Shown here one piece after another: positions 1-8,600 of a DNA stretch of 24,703 bases. Made by a program: the position numbers and the translations under genes. The DNA is from JAAGZL01 sp964628835 (lineage in GTDB: Bacteria; Pseudomonadota; Gammaproteobacteria; Chromatiales; Chromatiaceae), in NCBI GenBank assembly GCA_964628835.1, contig CAZVME010000050.1, positions 1 through 24,703 of the forward strand, written 5' to 3'. The notes beneath the pieces were generated by a model. It made no database searches and had not been told where the DNA came from. It saw only the letters and a program-made list of their open reading frames with translations. How positions within the stretch are numbered: position 1 is the stretch's first letter; each line of letters starts with the position of its first letter.

Positions 1-43
1 ATAGATCGGAATTTTATCCCGTACGGGTTAATAGGAGATCTGG

Positions 44-1456
44 TTACAGTCGGTCTGAGGCATAGTCCGCCAGTCGTGAACGCTCCCCACGCAGCAGGGT
101 GATGTGGCCGCTGTGTTCCCAGTTCTTGAATCGATCCACCGCGTAGGTGAGGCCGGATGTGGTCTCAGTAAGGTAGGGCGTATCGATCTGGGCCACATTG
201 CCGAGACAGACAATCTTGGTTCCTGGCCCGGCCCGGGTGATTAGGGTCTTCATCTGTTTCGGGGTCAGGTTCTGCGCCTCGTCCAGGATGATGTATTTGT
301 TCAGGAAGGTGCGGCCGCGCATGAAATTCAGTGAGTGGATACGGATGCGGTTGCGCAGCAGATCCTCGGTGGCGGCGCGCCCCCACTCACCACCTTCGAT
401 CTGGGTGAGTACCTCCAGGTTGTCCATGAGTGCGCCCATCCACGGTGTCATTTTCTCCTCTTCGGTACCGGGGAGGAATCCTATGTCCTCGCCCACCGGA
501 ACCGTGACCCTGGTCATGATGATCTCCCGGTAGAGGCTCTGATCCAGGGTCTGGGCAAGTCCGGCCGCCAAGGCCAACAGGGTCTTGCCGGTGCCAGCGG
601 TGCCCAGGAGTGATACAAAGTCCAGCTGTGGGTCCATCAACATATTCAGGGCGTAGTTCTGCTCGCGGTTTCTGGCGGATATACCCCATACCGAGTGCTT
701 GGGATTGGTGTAATCATTTACCAGTTCGATGGTGGCGGAGTCACCTTTAATGCCCCTGACCATGGCGTCAAAGCCAGAATCATCATCCATAAACAGGCAC
801 TGGTTGGGGTGCCAATCTTCGATGTCAGGACCGCTGACCCGGTAAAATGTGTGTCCCTCCTCTTGCCAGGATTCGACATCCTTGCTGTGGCTGTCCCAAA
901 AATCGTTCGGCAGAGACTGTTCGCCGCTGTAGAGCAGGCTGACATCATCCAGCACCTTGTCATTGGAGTAGTCCTCGGCGTGGATGCCGAGCACTGCGGC
1001 CTTGATGCGCAGGTTGATATCCTTGGAGATCACCACAATGCGGGTCTCCGGCAGTTCGGCCTGTAGGGCCAGGGCGGTACCCAGGATATTGTTGTCGGGG
1101 GTGTTTCCCGGCAGGCTGGATGGTATGGGGTTGGGCAGGTCCCGGGTCTGGAAGAACAGCCGACCATGTTCTGGAAGATCGTTGCTCTTGCCGTTGGTCG
1201 GTGCGGGCAGGGCCAGACCGGCATCGATATCACTTTTGCTGGCGCCGTGCATCAATTCGTCTAAAAAACGGTTTACCTGACGCACGTTGGTGGCGACCTC
1301 TGACATACCCTTTTTCGCCTTGTCCAACTCCTCCAGCACTACCATGGGGAGGAATATGTCGTGTTCCTGGAACCTGAATATAGCGGTGGGATCGTGCATC
1401 AGAACGTTGGTGTCGAGAATAAACAGGGATTTTTCCAGGATTGACTCTTCAGGCAT
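44..1456 (-). CDS. PIN domain - PhoH family ATPase (YlaK-like)
   Basis: This 470-residue protein combines an N-terminal PIN-type nuclease domain (about residues 10-165) with a C-terminal PhoH P-loop ATPase (about 235-465). The PIN part shows the opening LDTNVLMHD near residue 14 and acidic positions around 121 (DNNILG) and 146 (SKDINLR). The ATPase part has Walker A GTAGTGKT at 285-292 and Walker B YIILDEAQN at 388-396. The family is usually linked to RNA metabolism, with the ATPase thought to drive an RNA helicase activity and the PIN domain to cut RNA. The exact substrate here is unknown. Length and domain order are normal. The ATG start has only a weak purine-rich stretch upstream. It lies upstream of the gcvR-like gene in reading terms only; the 81-nt gap suggests possible cotranscription from the gcvR side. 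Confidence 0.93.
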   Translation of the reverse strand: MPEESILEKSLFILDTNVLMHDPTAIFRFQEHDIFLPMVVLEELDKAKKGMSEVATNVRQVNRFLDELMHGASKSDIDAGLALPAPTNGKSNDLPEHGRLFFQTRDLPNPIPSSLPGNTPDNNILGTALALQAELPETRIVVISKDINLRIKAAVLGIHAEDYSNDKVLDDVSLLYSGEQSLPNDFWDSHSKDVESWQEEGHTFYRVSGPDIEDWHPNQCLFMDDDSGFDAMVRGIKGDSATIELVNDYTNPKHSVWGISARNREQNYALNMLMDPQLDFVSLLGTAGTGKTLLALAAGLAQTLDQSLYREIIMTRVTVPVGEDIGFLPGTEEEKMTPWMGALMDNLEVLTQIEGGEWGRAATEDLLRNRIRIHSLNFMRGRTFLNKYIILDEAQNLTPKQMKTLITRAGPGTKIVCLGNVAQIDTPYLTETTSGLTYAVDRFKNWEHSGHITLLRGERSRLADYASDRL

Positions 1457-1537
1457 ATTAATGGTCTCTGCTTGTTACTATCACTCGTTGCTTCGATCTA
1501 TGGTGTGCGGCTACCGAAACACCTGGTCTTGCAGGTG

Positions 1538-2077
1538 TCAGTTTTTAATTGGCTCGAGTACCGCGTCCAGATTCATGCTGTCACAAAAATCCATAAATTC
1601 ATCGCGCAGGGTTGCGATATGGACGGTGGATGGTATGCCAACGGTCATTTGTACTGAGAACATCGGGGTGCCGGTGTGGGCCGCTGCATAACTGCTGGTG
1701 GACATATCTTCTATGTTGATTTCGCGTTGGGAGAAGAAGCTGGCCAGGTGATGCACGATTCCCGGGTGGTCCATTGCCACCACCTCTACGCCGTAGGGCA
1801 GCAGGGCATCGCCACTCTGTTTACCCCCGGTGCGCTTGGCAATGATGGTTAATCCCAGCTTGTTCTCCAGCTCAGGGACTGCATCTTCCAGCTTGGTCAG
1901 AGTGTTCCAGTTGCCGTCTACCATGAGCATGATGGCGAACTCGCCGCCCAGTACTGTCATGCGGCTGTCTGCAATATTACACCCTTCGTCCAGGATGGTG
2001 CGGGAGAGTTCATCTACGATGCCTGGTCTGTCTCTGCCGAGGGCGGAGATTACCAGGTAGTTGAGTTGGGCCGACAT
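1538..2077 (-). CDS. gcvR: GcvR-like double ACT domain regulatory protein
   Basis: The protein of 179 residues has two ACT domains. The first begins LVISALGRDRPGIVDEL and the second VEVVAMDHPGIVHHL; both carry the DRPG/DHPG turn typical of GcvR-type ACT proteins. In enterobacteria GcvR binds GcvA and represses the glycine cleavage operon when glycine is low; it is not itself a DNA-binding protein. I chose the ATG at 2077, giving MSAQLNYLV, because homologous sequence begins there. An upstream ATG at 2167 would add 30 residues that do not look conserved. It is divergent from dapA, an arrangement also known in E. coli, which supports the call. The gcv operon and GcvA are not in the window, so the regulatory target is inferred from the family only. 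Confidence 0.85.
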   Translation of the reverse strand: MSAQLNYLVISALGRDRPGIVDELSRTILDEGCNIADSRMTVLGGEFAIMLMVDGNWNTLTKLEDAVPELENKLGLTIIAKRTGGKQSGDALLPYGVEVVAMDHPGIVHHLASFFSQREINIEDMSTSSYAAAHTGTPMFSVQMTVGIPSTVHIATLRDEFMDFCDSMNLDAVLEPIKN

Positions 2078-2183
2078 ACTGTTCAATGCTGCTCCATGGA
2101 TATATGGGAAGTTAGAGTTTACCCACCTGTACCCCTCAGGGTCCAACAGAGATTGGGTTATTTTCATTCTGTAACTGCATTAC

Positions 2184-2213
2184 TTGTCAGCGCCGTGAGC
2201 GGGGGTTTAGAAT
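2184..2213 (+). promoter_or_regulatory. Candidate sigma70 promoter for dapA
   Basis: TTGTCA at 2184-2189 and TAGAAT at 2208-2213 are separated by 18 bases and lie about 50 bases upstream of the dapA ATG, in the divergent gcvR-dapA gap. This is a pattern match only. Confidence 0.35.
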
Positions 2214-2264
2214 GGAAGGTTATGGTTGGTATTAGCCGGCCACATATCAGATCTGGAGTTTTTG

Positions 2265-3140
2265 ATGTTTCAAGGCAGCATGGTCGCCCTGGTGACCCCC
2301 ATGACAGAAGATGGCACAGTGGACGAGCAGGCCATGCGCAGGCTGGTGGGCTGGCACGTGGAGCAGGGCACCAGCGCCATCGTGGCGGTTGGCACCACTG
2401 GGGAATCAGCTACCCTGGATGAGAAGGAGCACTGTGATGTGATCCGTCAGGTGGTCGAGTTTTGCGCTGGGCGTCTGCCGGTTATTGCTGGGACCGGGGC
2501 CAATTCCACCGCCGAAGCTATCAATCTCACCAGCTGTGCCAAGCAGGCTGGGGCCGATGCCTGCCTTCTGGTAACTCCTTATTACAATAAACCGACCCAG
2601 GAGGGTCTGTTTCTGCACCATAAGGCGGTGGCTGAGGCGGTGGATATCCCGCAGATCCTGTACAATGTACCCGGTCGTACAGCCTGTGACATGCTTCCAG
2701 AGACCGTGGGGCGACTGTCCAAAATCAACAACATTGTCGGTATCAAGGAGGCCACTGGTGATGTTGCCAGGGGCGCTCAAATCCGGGCTGTTTGCGGTGC
2801 CGGTTTTGATCTCTATAGTGGGGATGACGCCACCGCCTGTGAGTTTATGCTGGCGGGAGGACAGGGGGTGATCTCGGTCACCACCAATATTGCCCCGCAG
2901 GCCATGGGTGAGATGTGCCAGGCGGCACTGGCGGGTGATCGGGAGGTGGCGCTCAGGATTGATCAAAGTCTGGCTGGCCTGCACCGGGACCTGTTCCTGG
3001 AGTCCAACCCAATACCGGTAAAGTGGGCGCTGCACGAGATGGGGCGGATACCAGATGGGATCAGGCTGCCGCTAACCTGGCTGTCGGAAAAATTTTGTGG
3101 TGAACTGCGGAACTCTATGCAGCAGGCGGGGATCATATAG
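2265..3140 (+). CDS. dapA: 4-hydroxy-tetrahydrodipicolinate synthase
   Basis: DapA condenses pyruvate with aspartate semialdehyde, the first committed step to diaminopimelate and lysine, in the cytoplasm. From the ATG at 2265 the protein has 291 residues, essentially the E. coli length. The catalytic residues fall at familiar numbers: Schiff-base Lys161 in GIKEATG, Tyr133 in YNVPGRT, Thr44-Thr45 in GTTGES and Tyr107 in TPYYNKP. The ATG is preceded by GGAG at a suitable distance; alternative TTG/GTG starts upstream add 13 unlikely residues. It is followed by bamC, as in E. coli and many gammaproteobacteria. Feedback inhibition by lysine is likely from the family but cannot be read from the sequence. 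Confidence 0.97.
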   Translation: MFQGSMVALVTPMTEDGTVDEQAMRRLVGWHVEQGTSAIVAVGTTGESATLDEKEHCDVIRQVVEFCAGRLPVIAGTGANSTAEAINLTSCAKQAGADACLLVTPYYNKPTQEGLFLHHKAVAEAVDIPQILYNVPGRTACDMLPETVGRLSKINNIVGIKEATGDVARGAQIRAVCGAGFDLYSGDDATACEFMLAGGQGVISVTTNIAPQAMGEMCQAALAGDREVALRIDQSLAGLHRDLFLESNPIPVKWALHEMGRIPDGIRLPLTWLSEKFCGELRNSMQQAGII

Positions 3141-3157
3141 AAGATTCCACTCGATAA

Positions 3158-3178
3158 CGTTCTACTTAAATCAGAACG
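3158..3178 (+). other. Small inverted repeat between dapA and bamC
   Basis: CGTTCT and AGAACG form a six-base stem around a nine-base gap just after dapA. No T-run follows, so it is not a convincing terminator. It might be an RNA-processing or attenuation structure that lowers bamC expression relative to dapA. Confidence 0.25.
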
Positions 3179-3254
3179 GTAGGTCTTGCAACAGCTCCGG
3201 CGCCAATCAGCACCGGGCCTGAAATATAACTAAACCAAACAGGCAAAAATTAAA

Positions 3255-4409
3255 ATGTCACTGAAAGTCTCCAAGTTGGTACTGTTCTCTCTGATACTTA
3301 CGCTTCTGGCCGCGTGTGACACCTTGCCGAATGTGGAAGGGATGCTTCCCGATCGTAAGGTTGAATACAAGAAATCGAAGCAGGCAGAGAAGAATCTGGA
3401 GGTGCCGCCAGACCTCACCAGTAGTTCCATTAGTGATTCGTTGGTTATACCGGGTCAGGGTTCTGGTTCTGCCACCTACTCTGATTTTGCCAACCGGGAC
3501 ACTCCAGCCCCAGGCGTAAGATCCTCCGGCGGTGTTATCCCCCAGTTGGATGATCTCAAGGTTCAGCGTGATGGGGATCAGCGTTGGCTGGTAGTAAAGG
3601 CCAGTCCAGATGATGTATGGGCTCGGGTGATCGATTTTTGGCAGGAGAATGGAATCCTGATGGTGGAGCAGGATCCGTCTGTGGGCGTGATGGTTACCGA
3701 CTGGATAGAGAACCGTGCTGACATAAAATCGGACATTATAACCGACTCGGTGCGCAAGTTGTTTGATGGGGTCTACTCTGCTTCCACCAGAGATCAATAT
3801 CGGGTGCGGATAGAGCGTGGTGGCGATGCGGACACAGTGGAACTATTCCTGACCCACCGGGGCATGCAGGAAGAGATGGTTGACTCTACCGGCAGCGAGA
3901 GCGAGAGGACAGTGTGGATTCCGCGTGCTACCGACCATGGTCTGGAGGCCGAGATGCTGCGTCGCCTGATGGTGCATCTGGGTGTGGCTGATAAGAAAGC
4001 CAGCAGGTCACTGGCCAGAAAGAGCACCTCCACAAGACAGCGTTCTCAGCTTAACCGTGGTCAGGGTCAGGTCTCTCTCACGGTGAAAGAGGAGTTTCCA
4101 CGGGCCTGGAGATTGGCCGGTGTGGCCCTGGATCGGGTGGGTTTTGCGGTGGAAGACCGTAGTCGCTCCGATGGGGTTTATTTTGTCCGTTATAACGACC
4201 CCATGAAAGTGAACGAAGATCCAGGCATCCTGTCCAAACTCGCCTTCTGGGAGGATGAGAAGAATATCGACAAGGAGAACCGCTATCAGGTCAAGCTGAG
4301 CGCGGAAGCAGATATTACCCAGATTGTGATCCTGAATGAGGCTGGCACCAGGGATAACTCAGCCACTGCGGTTCGGGTACTGACACTGTTGCACGAACAG
4401 ATGCGTTGA
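3255..4409 (+). CDS. bamC: Outer membrane assembly lipoprotein BamC (NlpB)
   Basis: BamC is an accessory lipoprotein of the beta-barrel assembly machine. The 384-residue product begins with a short basic N-region, a hydrophobic stretch and the lipobox LLAAC, placing the lipidated cysteine at residue 21. An unstructured segment of roughly 70 residues follows (the part that binds BamD in E. coli). Next come two helix-grip domains, about 105-225 and 275-384, each with the repeating pattern 'WLVVKASPDDVWARVIDFW' and 'EEFPRAWRLAGVALDRVGF'. Position after dapA matches the conserved dapA-nlpB order. One oddity is Asp directly after the lipid-bearing Cys, a residue that can retain lipoproteins in the inner membrane of E. 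coli. No strong ribosome-binding site precedes the ATG. Confidence 0.9.
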   Translation: MSLKVSKLVLFSLILTLLAACDTLPNVEGMLPDRKVEYKKSKQAEKNLEVPPDLTSSSISDSLVIPGQGSGSATYSDFANRDTPAPGVRSSGGVIPQLDDLKVQRDGDQRWLVVKASPDDVWARVIDFWQENGILMVEQDPSVGVMVTDWIENRADIKSDIITDSVRKLFDGVYSASTRDQYRVRIERGGDADTVELFLTHRGMQEEMVDSTGSESERTVWIPRATDHGLEAEMLRRLMVHLGVADKKASRSLARKSTSTRQRSQLNRGQGQVSLTVKEEFPRAWRLAGVALDRVGFAVEDRSRSDGVYFVRYNDPMKVNEDPGILSKLAFWEDEKNIDKENRYQVKLSAEADITQIVILNEAGTRDNSATAVRVLTLLHEQMR

Positions 4410-4428
4410 TTGTCGTCAGGAGCAGGGT

Positions 4429-5193
4429 GTGAGATTTGCCTCTCTTGGTAGCGGTAGTCGTGGCAACTCCATGCTGATTGAAACCGGTAGCACCAGGGTG
4501 TTGCTGGATAGTGGGTTTGCCGCCCGCGAGGTTGAATCCCGTCTGGGTAAGATCGGGGTGGAGCCGGATAGCATCGACGCTATCGTGGTTACCCACGAAC
4601 ATCAGGATCACATCAAGGGCGTAGGTGCATACGCACGGCGCTATCGCCTGCCGGTATGGATGACCGCCGGGACCCATCGCCAGGACCGTTGCGGGGTACT
4701 TCCCGAAGTCAGGCTGTTCAACCCCCACGATGGCAGCTTTAGAATTGGAGAGCTGGAAGTGACACCATTTCCGGTCCCTCATGATGCTAGTGAACCGGTC
4801 CAGTTTGTGTTCTCTGCCCAGGGCCGTCGGCTGGGTATTCTTACCGATATCGGATTCTATACCCCGCATATCAGTGAGATGATAGAGACCTGCGATGCGC
4901 TGTTTCTGGAGTGTAATCACGATGTTGATATGCTTGCCAGAGGGCCATATCCGCCTGCGTTGCAGCGACGGGTGGCTGGTAGATTGGGCCATCTCAGCAA
5001 CGATCAGGCGGTGGAGTTTCTGCGGCAGTTTGACCTGGAGCAGATACAGCACCTGGTTGCTGCGCACCTGAGTGAAAAAAACAACACCCCGGAGCTGGTG
5101 CATGCAGCCATGCTGTCTGTATCGGAGACCATTGAAGATCGACTGGATATTGCTGGTCAGGATGAGGTCAGTCAGCTATTTGAGATTAACTAG
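4429..5193 (+). CDS. MBL-fold metallo-hydrolase, YycJ/WalJ type
   Basis: This 254-residue metallo-beta-lactamase-fold enzyme carries the two-metal motif THEHQDH at 55-61, with further likely ligands His118 (PHDA), Asp140 and His164 (ECNHD), and the late GHLSN block at 187-191. The ECNHD and GHLSN blocks are typical of the YycJ/WalJ group, of which the Bacillus member is reported as an exonuclease-like enzyme involved in DNA repair; other members are uncharacterised. The chosen GTG start at 4429 follows an AGGAGCAGGG purine stretch and begins MRFASLGSGSRGNS, the standard N-terminus. It lies 19 bases after bamC and its stop overlaps the next start, so it is probably in one operon with them. Confidence 0.87.
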   Translation: MRFASLGSGSRGNSMLIETGSTRVLLDSGFAAREVESRLGKIGVEPDSIDAIVVTHEHQDHIKGVGAYARRYRLPVWMTAGTHRQDRCGVLPEVRLFNPHDGSFRIGELEVTPFPVPHDASEPVQFVFSAQGRRLGILTDIGFYTPHISEMIETCDALFLECNHDVDMLARGPYPPALQRRVAGRLGHLSNDQAVEFLRQFDLEQIQHLVAAHLSEKNNTPELVHAAMLSVSETIEDRLDIAGQDEVSQLFEIN

Positions 5194-5606
5194 TGCCCAT
5201 GTCGCTAAAAGAACAGTTATTTCCTGCTGAATCACGCCTGTTTTCCGGACAACGCTGGGTGAACATATCCCTGCGCACCCTGCATCTGATTGGTCTGGCC
5301 GGGATTGGTTCCGGCCTTCTCTATCCGGCCCCTGCGGACGCTTCCAGCAACTATCTCTACCTCACTCTGGCCTCAGGCCTGGTCCTCACCCTGATCTCCG
5401 TCTGGTCCAATGCCATCTGGCTGCTGCAGTTGCGGGGGCAGGCGATCATCCTCAAACTGCTGCTGTTGGCGCTTATTCTGGTATGGCCTGCGGCCAGCGC
5501 CTGGCTGCTGATTGTGGTGATCATCATCTCCGGCTATATATCCCACGCCCCGGGAGATGTGCGCTACTACTCCATCTATCACCGTGGTCGTATCGAGACC
5601 CTGTAG
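5193..5606 (+). CDS. Small integral membrane protein, function unknown
   Basis: This predicted 137-residue protein has about four hydrophobic segments: near 29-45, 54-72, 82-98 and 100-116. A cytoplasmic-looking polar N-terminus and a basic C-terminal tail follow the pattern RYYSIYHRGRIETL. I do not recognise the family. The GTG at 5193 overlaps the last base of the preceding stop codon; the ATG at 5199, two codons in, is an equally good start. The tight overlap suggests translational coupling to the metallo-hydrolase. Nothing in the sequence indicates a transported substrate. Confidence 0.72.
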   Translation: MPMSLKEQLFPAESRLFSGQRWVNISLRTLHLIGLAGIGSGLLYPAPADASSNYLYLTLASGLVLTLISVWSNAIWLLQLRGQAIILKLLLLALILVWPAASAWLLIVVIIISGYISHAPGDVRYYSIYHRGRIETL

Positions 5607-5633
5607 GTTTGGTTCTATTTTCTGCGGAATTAT

Positions 5634-5647
5634 CTCCAAGCTTGGAG
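5634..5647. promoter_or_regulatory. Perfect 14-base palindrome upstream of purL
   Basis: CTCCAAGCTTGGAG is fully self-complementary and sits 43 bases before the purL ATG, in the only sizeable gap of this gene cluster. It does not match the E. coli PurR box. It may be an operator or chance. Confidence 0.3.
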
Positions 5648-5689
5648 TATCATTGCGCCTTTAATTGTCTCTGATTAATAAGGTCGCAA

Positions 5690-8600
5690 ATGCTCATTCT
5701 TCGTGGTGCTCCAGCCCTCTCCAAATTTCGCCTGCAGAAGCTTGAGCAGCGCCTGATTTCGGCCCTGGGGCATGCGGTAAACTTGTATGCAGAATTTGTT
5801 CATTTTGCTGAGCTGGAACAGTCCCTGAGTGAAGATGAGCAGACCATTCTGGATCAGGTGCTGCGCTACGGCCCCCATCTGGCCGAACATGAACCACAAG
5901 GCACGCTGTTTCTGGTGGTGCCCCGTCCCGGTACCATCTCTCCCTGGTCCACCAAGGCCACAGATATTGCCCATAACTGTGGGTTGCACAAGATTGAGCG
6001 GCTGGAGCGTGGCATCGCCTACTACATCGCTGTAGATCTCAAATCTGGTGCTGGCCTGAGTGAAGATGAGCTGGCAGTGGCCAAGACGGTCCTGCATGAC
6101 CGCATGACCGAGTCGATCTTTTTTGAGCTGGACGATGCCGTCAGTCTGTTTACCCATGCAGAGCCCAAGGCCGCCACCAGCGTGGATGTGATAGGCAGTG
6201 GTCGGTCAGCGCTGGAGCGGGCCAACCTGGACCTGGGGCTTGCCCTGTCCCCAGATGAGATCGATTATCTGGTGGAGAGCTTTCAGGGGCTGGGACGTAA
6301 CCCGGTGGATATCGAGTTGATGATGTTTGCCCAGGCCAACTCTGAGCACTGTCGGCACAAGATATTCAATGCAGACTGGGTGATCGATGGCCAGACCCAG
6401 GAGCGATCTCTGTTCAATATGATCCGCAACACCACCGAGCAGTCACCGGAGAATGTGCTCTCCGCCTACAAGGACAACTCTGCTGTTATGAGCGGGCATG
6501 AGGGTGCGCGTTTCTACCCAGATCCACAGACCAAGGCCTATGGCTATAGCCAGGAACCGATCCATATCCTGATGAAGGTGGAGACTCATAACCACCCCAC
6601 CGCCATCTCTCCAGACCCTGGGGCTGCCACCGGTTCCGGTGGTGAGATCCGGGATGAGGGTGCCACCGGCCAGGGTTCCAAACCCAAGGCAGGATTGACT
6701 GGATTTTCGGTCTCCAACCTGCGCATACCCGGGTTGGAGCAGCCATGGGAGACCGATCACGGCAAGCCGGACCGCATAGTCTCGGCCCTGGATATCATGC
6801 TGGAGGGGCCTGTTGGCGGCGCCTCGTTCAACAACGAGTTTGGGCGTCCCAACCTGTGTGGCTATTTTCGGACCTATGAAGAGGATGTGCCTGCGGCCAA
6901 TGGCAAGGAACTGCGCGGTTATCACAAGCCCATCATGCTGGCCGGTGGTCTGGGCAATATCCGTGAAGAACACGTACAAAAAGAGGAGTTCCCAGCCGGC
7001 ACCCCGCTGGTGGTCCTGGGTGGGCCAGCCATGTTGATCGGCCTGGGTGGTGGGGCTGCTTCATCCATGGCTAGCGGCACCTCAGCTGAGGATCTGGACT
7101 TTGCCTCGGTGCAACGTTCCAACCCGGAGATGGAGCGCCGCTGTCAGGAGGTGATAGACCGCTGCTGGGAACGGGGAGACGAGAACCCGATCATCTTTAT
7201 CCACGACGTGGGCGCTGGTGGTCTCTCCAATGCGCTGCCGGAGCTGGTGCATGACTCAGCACGTGGCGGCAGGTTTGAGCTACGCCAGGTGCCCAATGAC
7301 GAACCTGGTATGACCCCCATGGAGATCTGGTGTAACGAATCCCAGGAGCGCTACGTGATGGCTGTGGCCGCCGAGTGTCTGGATGAGTTCAAGGCCCTGT
7401 GTGAACGGGAACGCTGCCCCTATGCCGTGGTGGGTGAAGCCACGGATGAAGAACACCTGCTGCTGGGCGATGCCCACTTTGGCAACAACCCCATCGATAT
7501 CCCCATGCCGCTGCTGTTCGGTAAGCCGCCGCGCATGCTGCGGGATGTGAAACACCTGTCATTCCAAAAGCCGGAACTGGATTTTGCGCAGGTCGACCTG
7601 AAGCAGGCGGCCATGCGCGTGTTGCGACTGCCCACCGTGGCCAACAAGACCTTTCTGATAACCATCGGCGATCGTTCCATTACCGGGCAGGTGGCCAGAG
7701 ACCAGATGGTGGGTCCCTGGCAGGTGCCGGTGGCTGATCTGGCAATTACCGTCTCTGATTATGTGGGCTACAAAGGTGAGGCCATGGCCCTGGGTGAGCG
7801 CACGCCGCTGGCCCTGATTGACGCCCCGGCTTCCGGGCGTATGGCCATTGGCGAGGCTGTTACCAACCTGGCCGCTGGTGCCATCGACAATATCGGCGAT
7901 ATCCAGCTCTCCGCCAACTGGATGGCCGCCGCCGGATACCCGGGTGAAGATGCCAAACTGTACGATACGGTAAGGGCGGTGGGTATGGAGCTGTGCCCGG
8001 CCCTGGGCATATCGGTGCCGGTGGGCAAGGACTCCATGTCCATGAAGACGGTGTGGCAGGATGGAGCTGAAAAGCGTGAGATGGCCGCACCCCTCTCCCT
8101 GATCATTACCGGCTTTGCCCCGGTGAGTGACGTACGGCGTACCCTCACCCCGCAGTTGCGAACCGATCTGGGGGCAACGGATCTGATCTTGATCGATCTG
8201 GGCAAGGGGACTAACCGTCTGGGCGCCTCGGCCCTGGCCCAGGTGTACAAGCAGGTGGGACACTACGGCCCGGATCTGAAAGATCCTGGGGCGCTGAAGC
8301 ACTTCTTTGCCGCCATTCAGGGCCTCAACCGGGACGGCCTGTTACTGGCCTACCATGATCGCTCTGATGGGGGCCTGTTTGCCACCCTGTGTGAGATGGC
8401 ATTTGCCGGAAGGTGCGGTCTCTCCCTGGATATATCTGAGCTGGCTGAGGATGATCTGGCTGAGGATGATCTGGCCGCCCTGTTCAATGAGGAGCTGGGG
8501 GCGGTGGTCCAAGTGCGTAGTGACGATGTCGCCGCTGTCCTGGAACGGTTGCATGATGCCGGTCTGGGCAAATACAGCCATCGTATCGGTGGCATAAGCT

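Noticed and set aside
3158..3178. Inverted repeat after dapA as a terminator
   Set aside because: It has only six base pairs and no T-run, and bamC is normally cotranscribed with dapA.
7559..8302. A long 247-codon minus-strand frame inside purL
   Set aside because: It is a shadow of the GC-rich purL codons, without a ribosome site or plausible composition.
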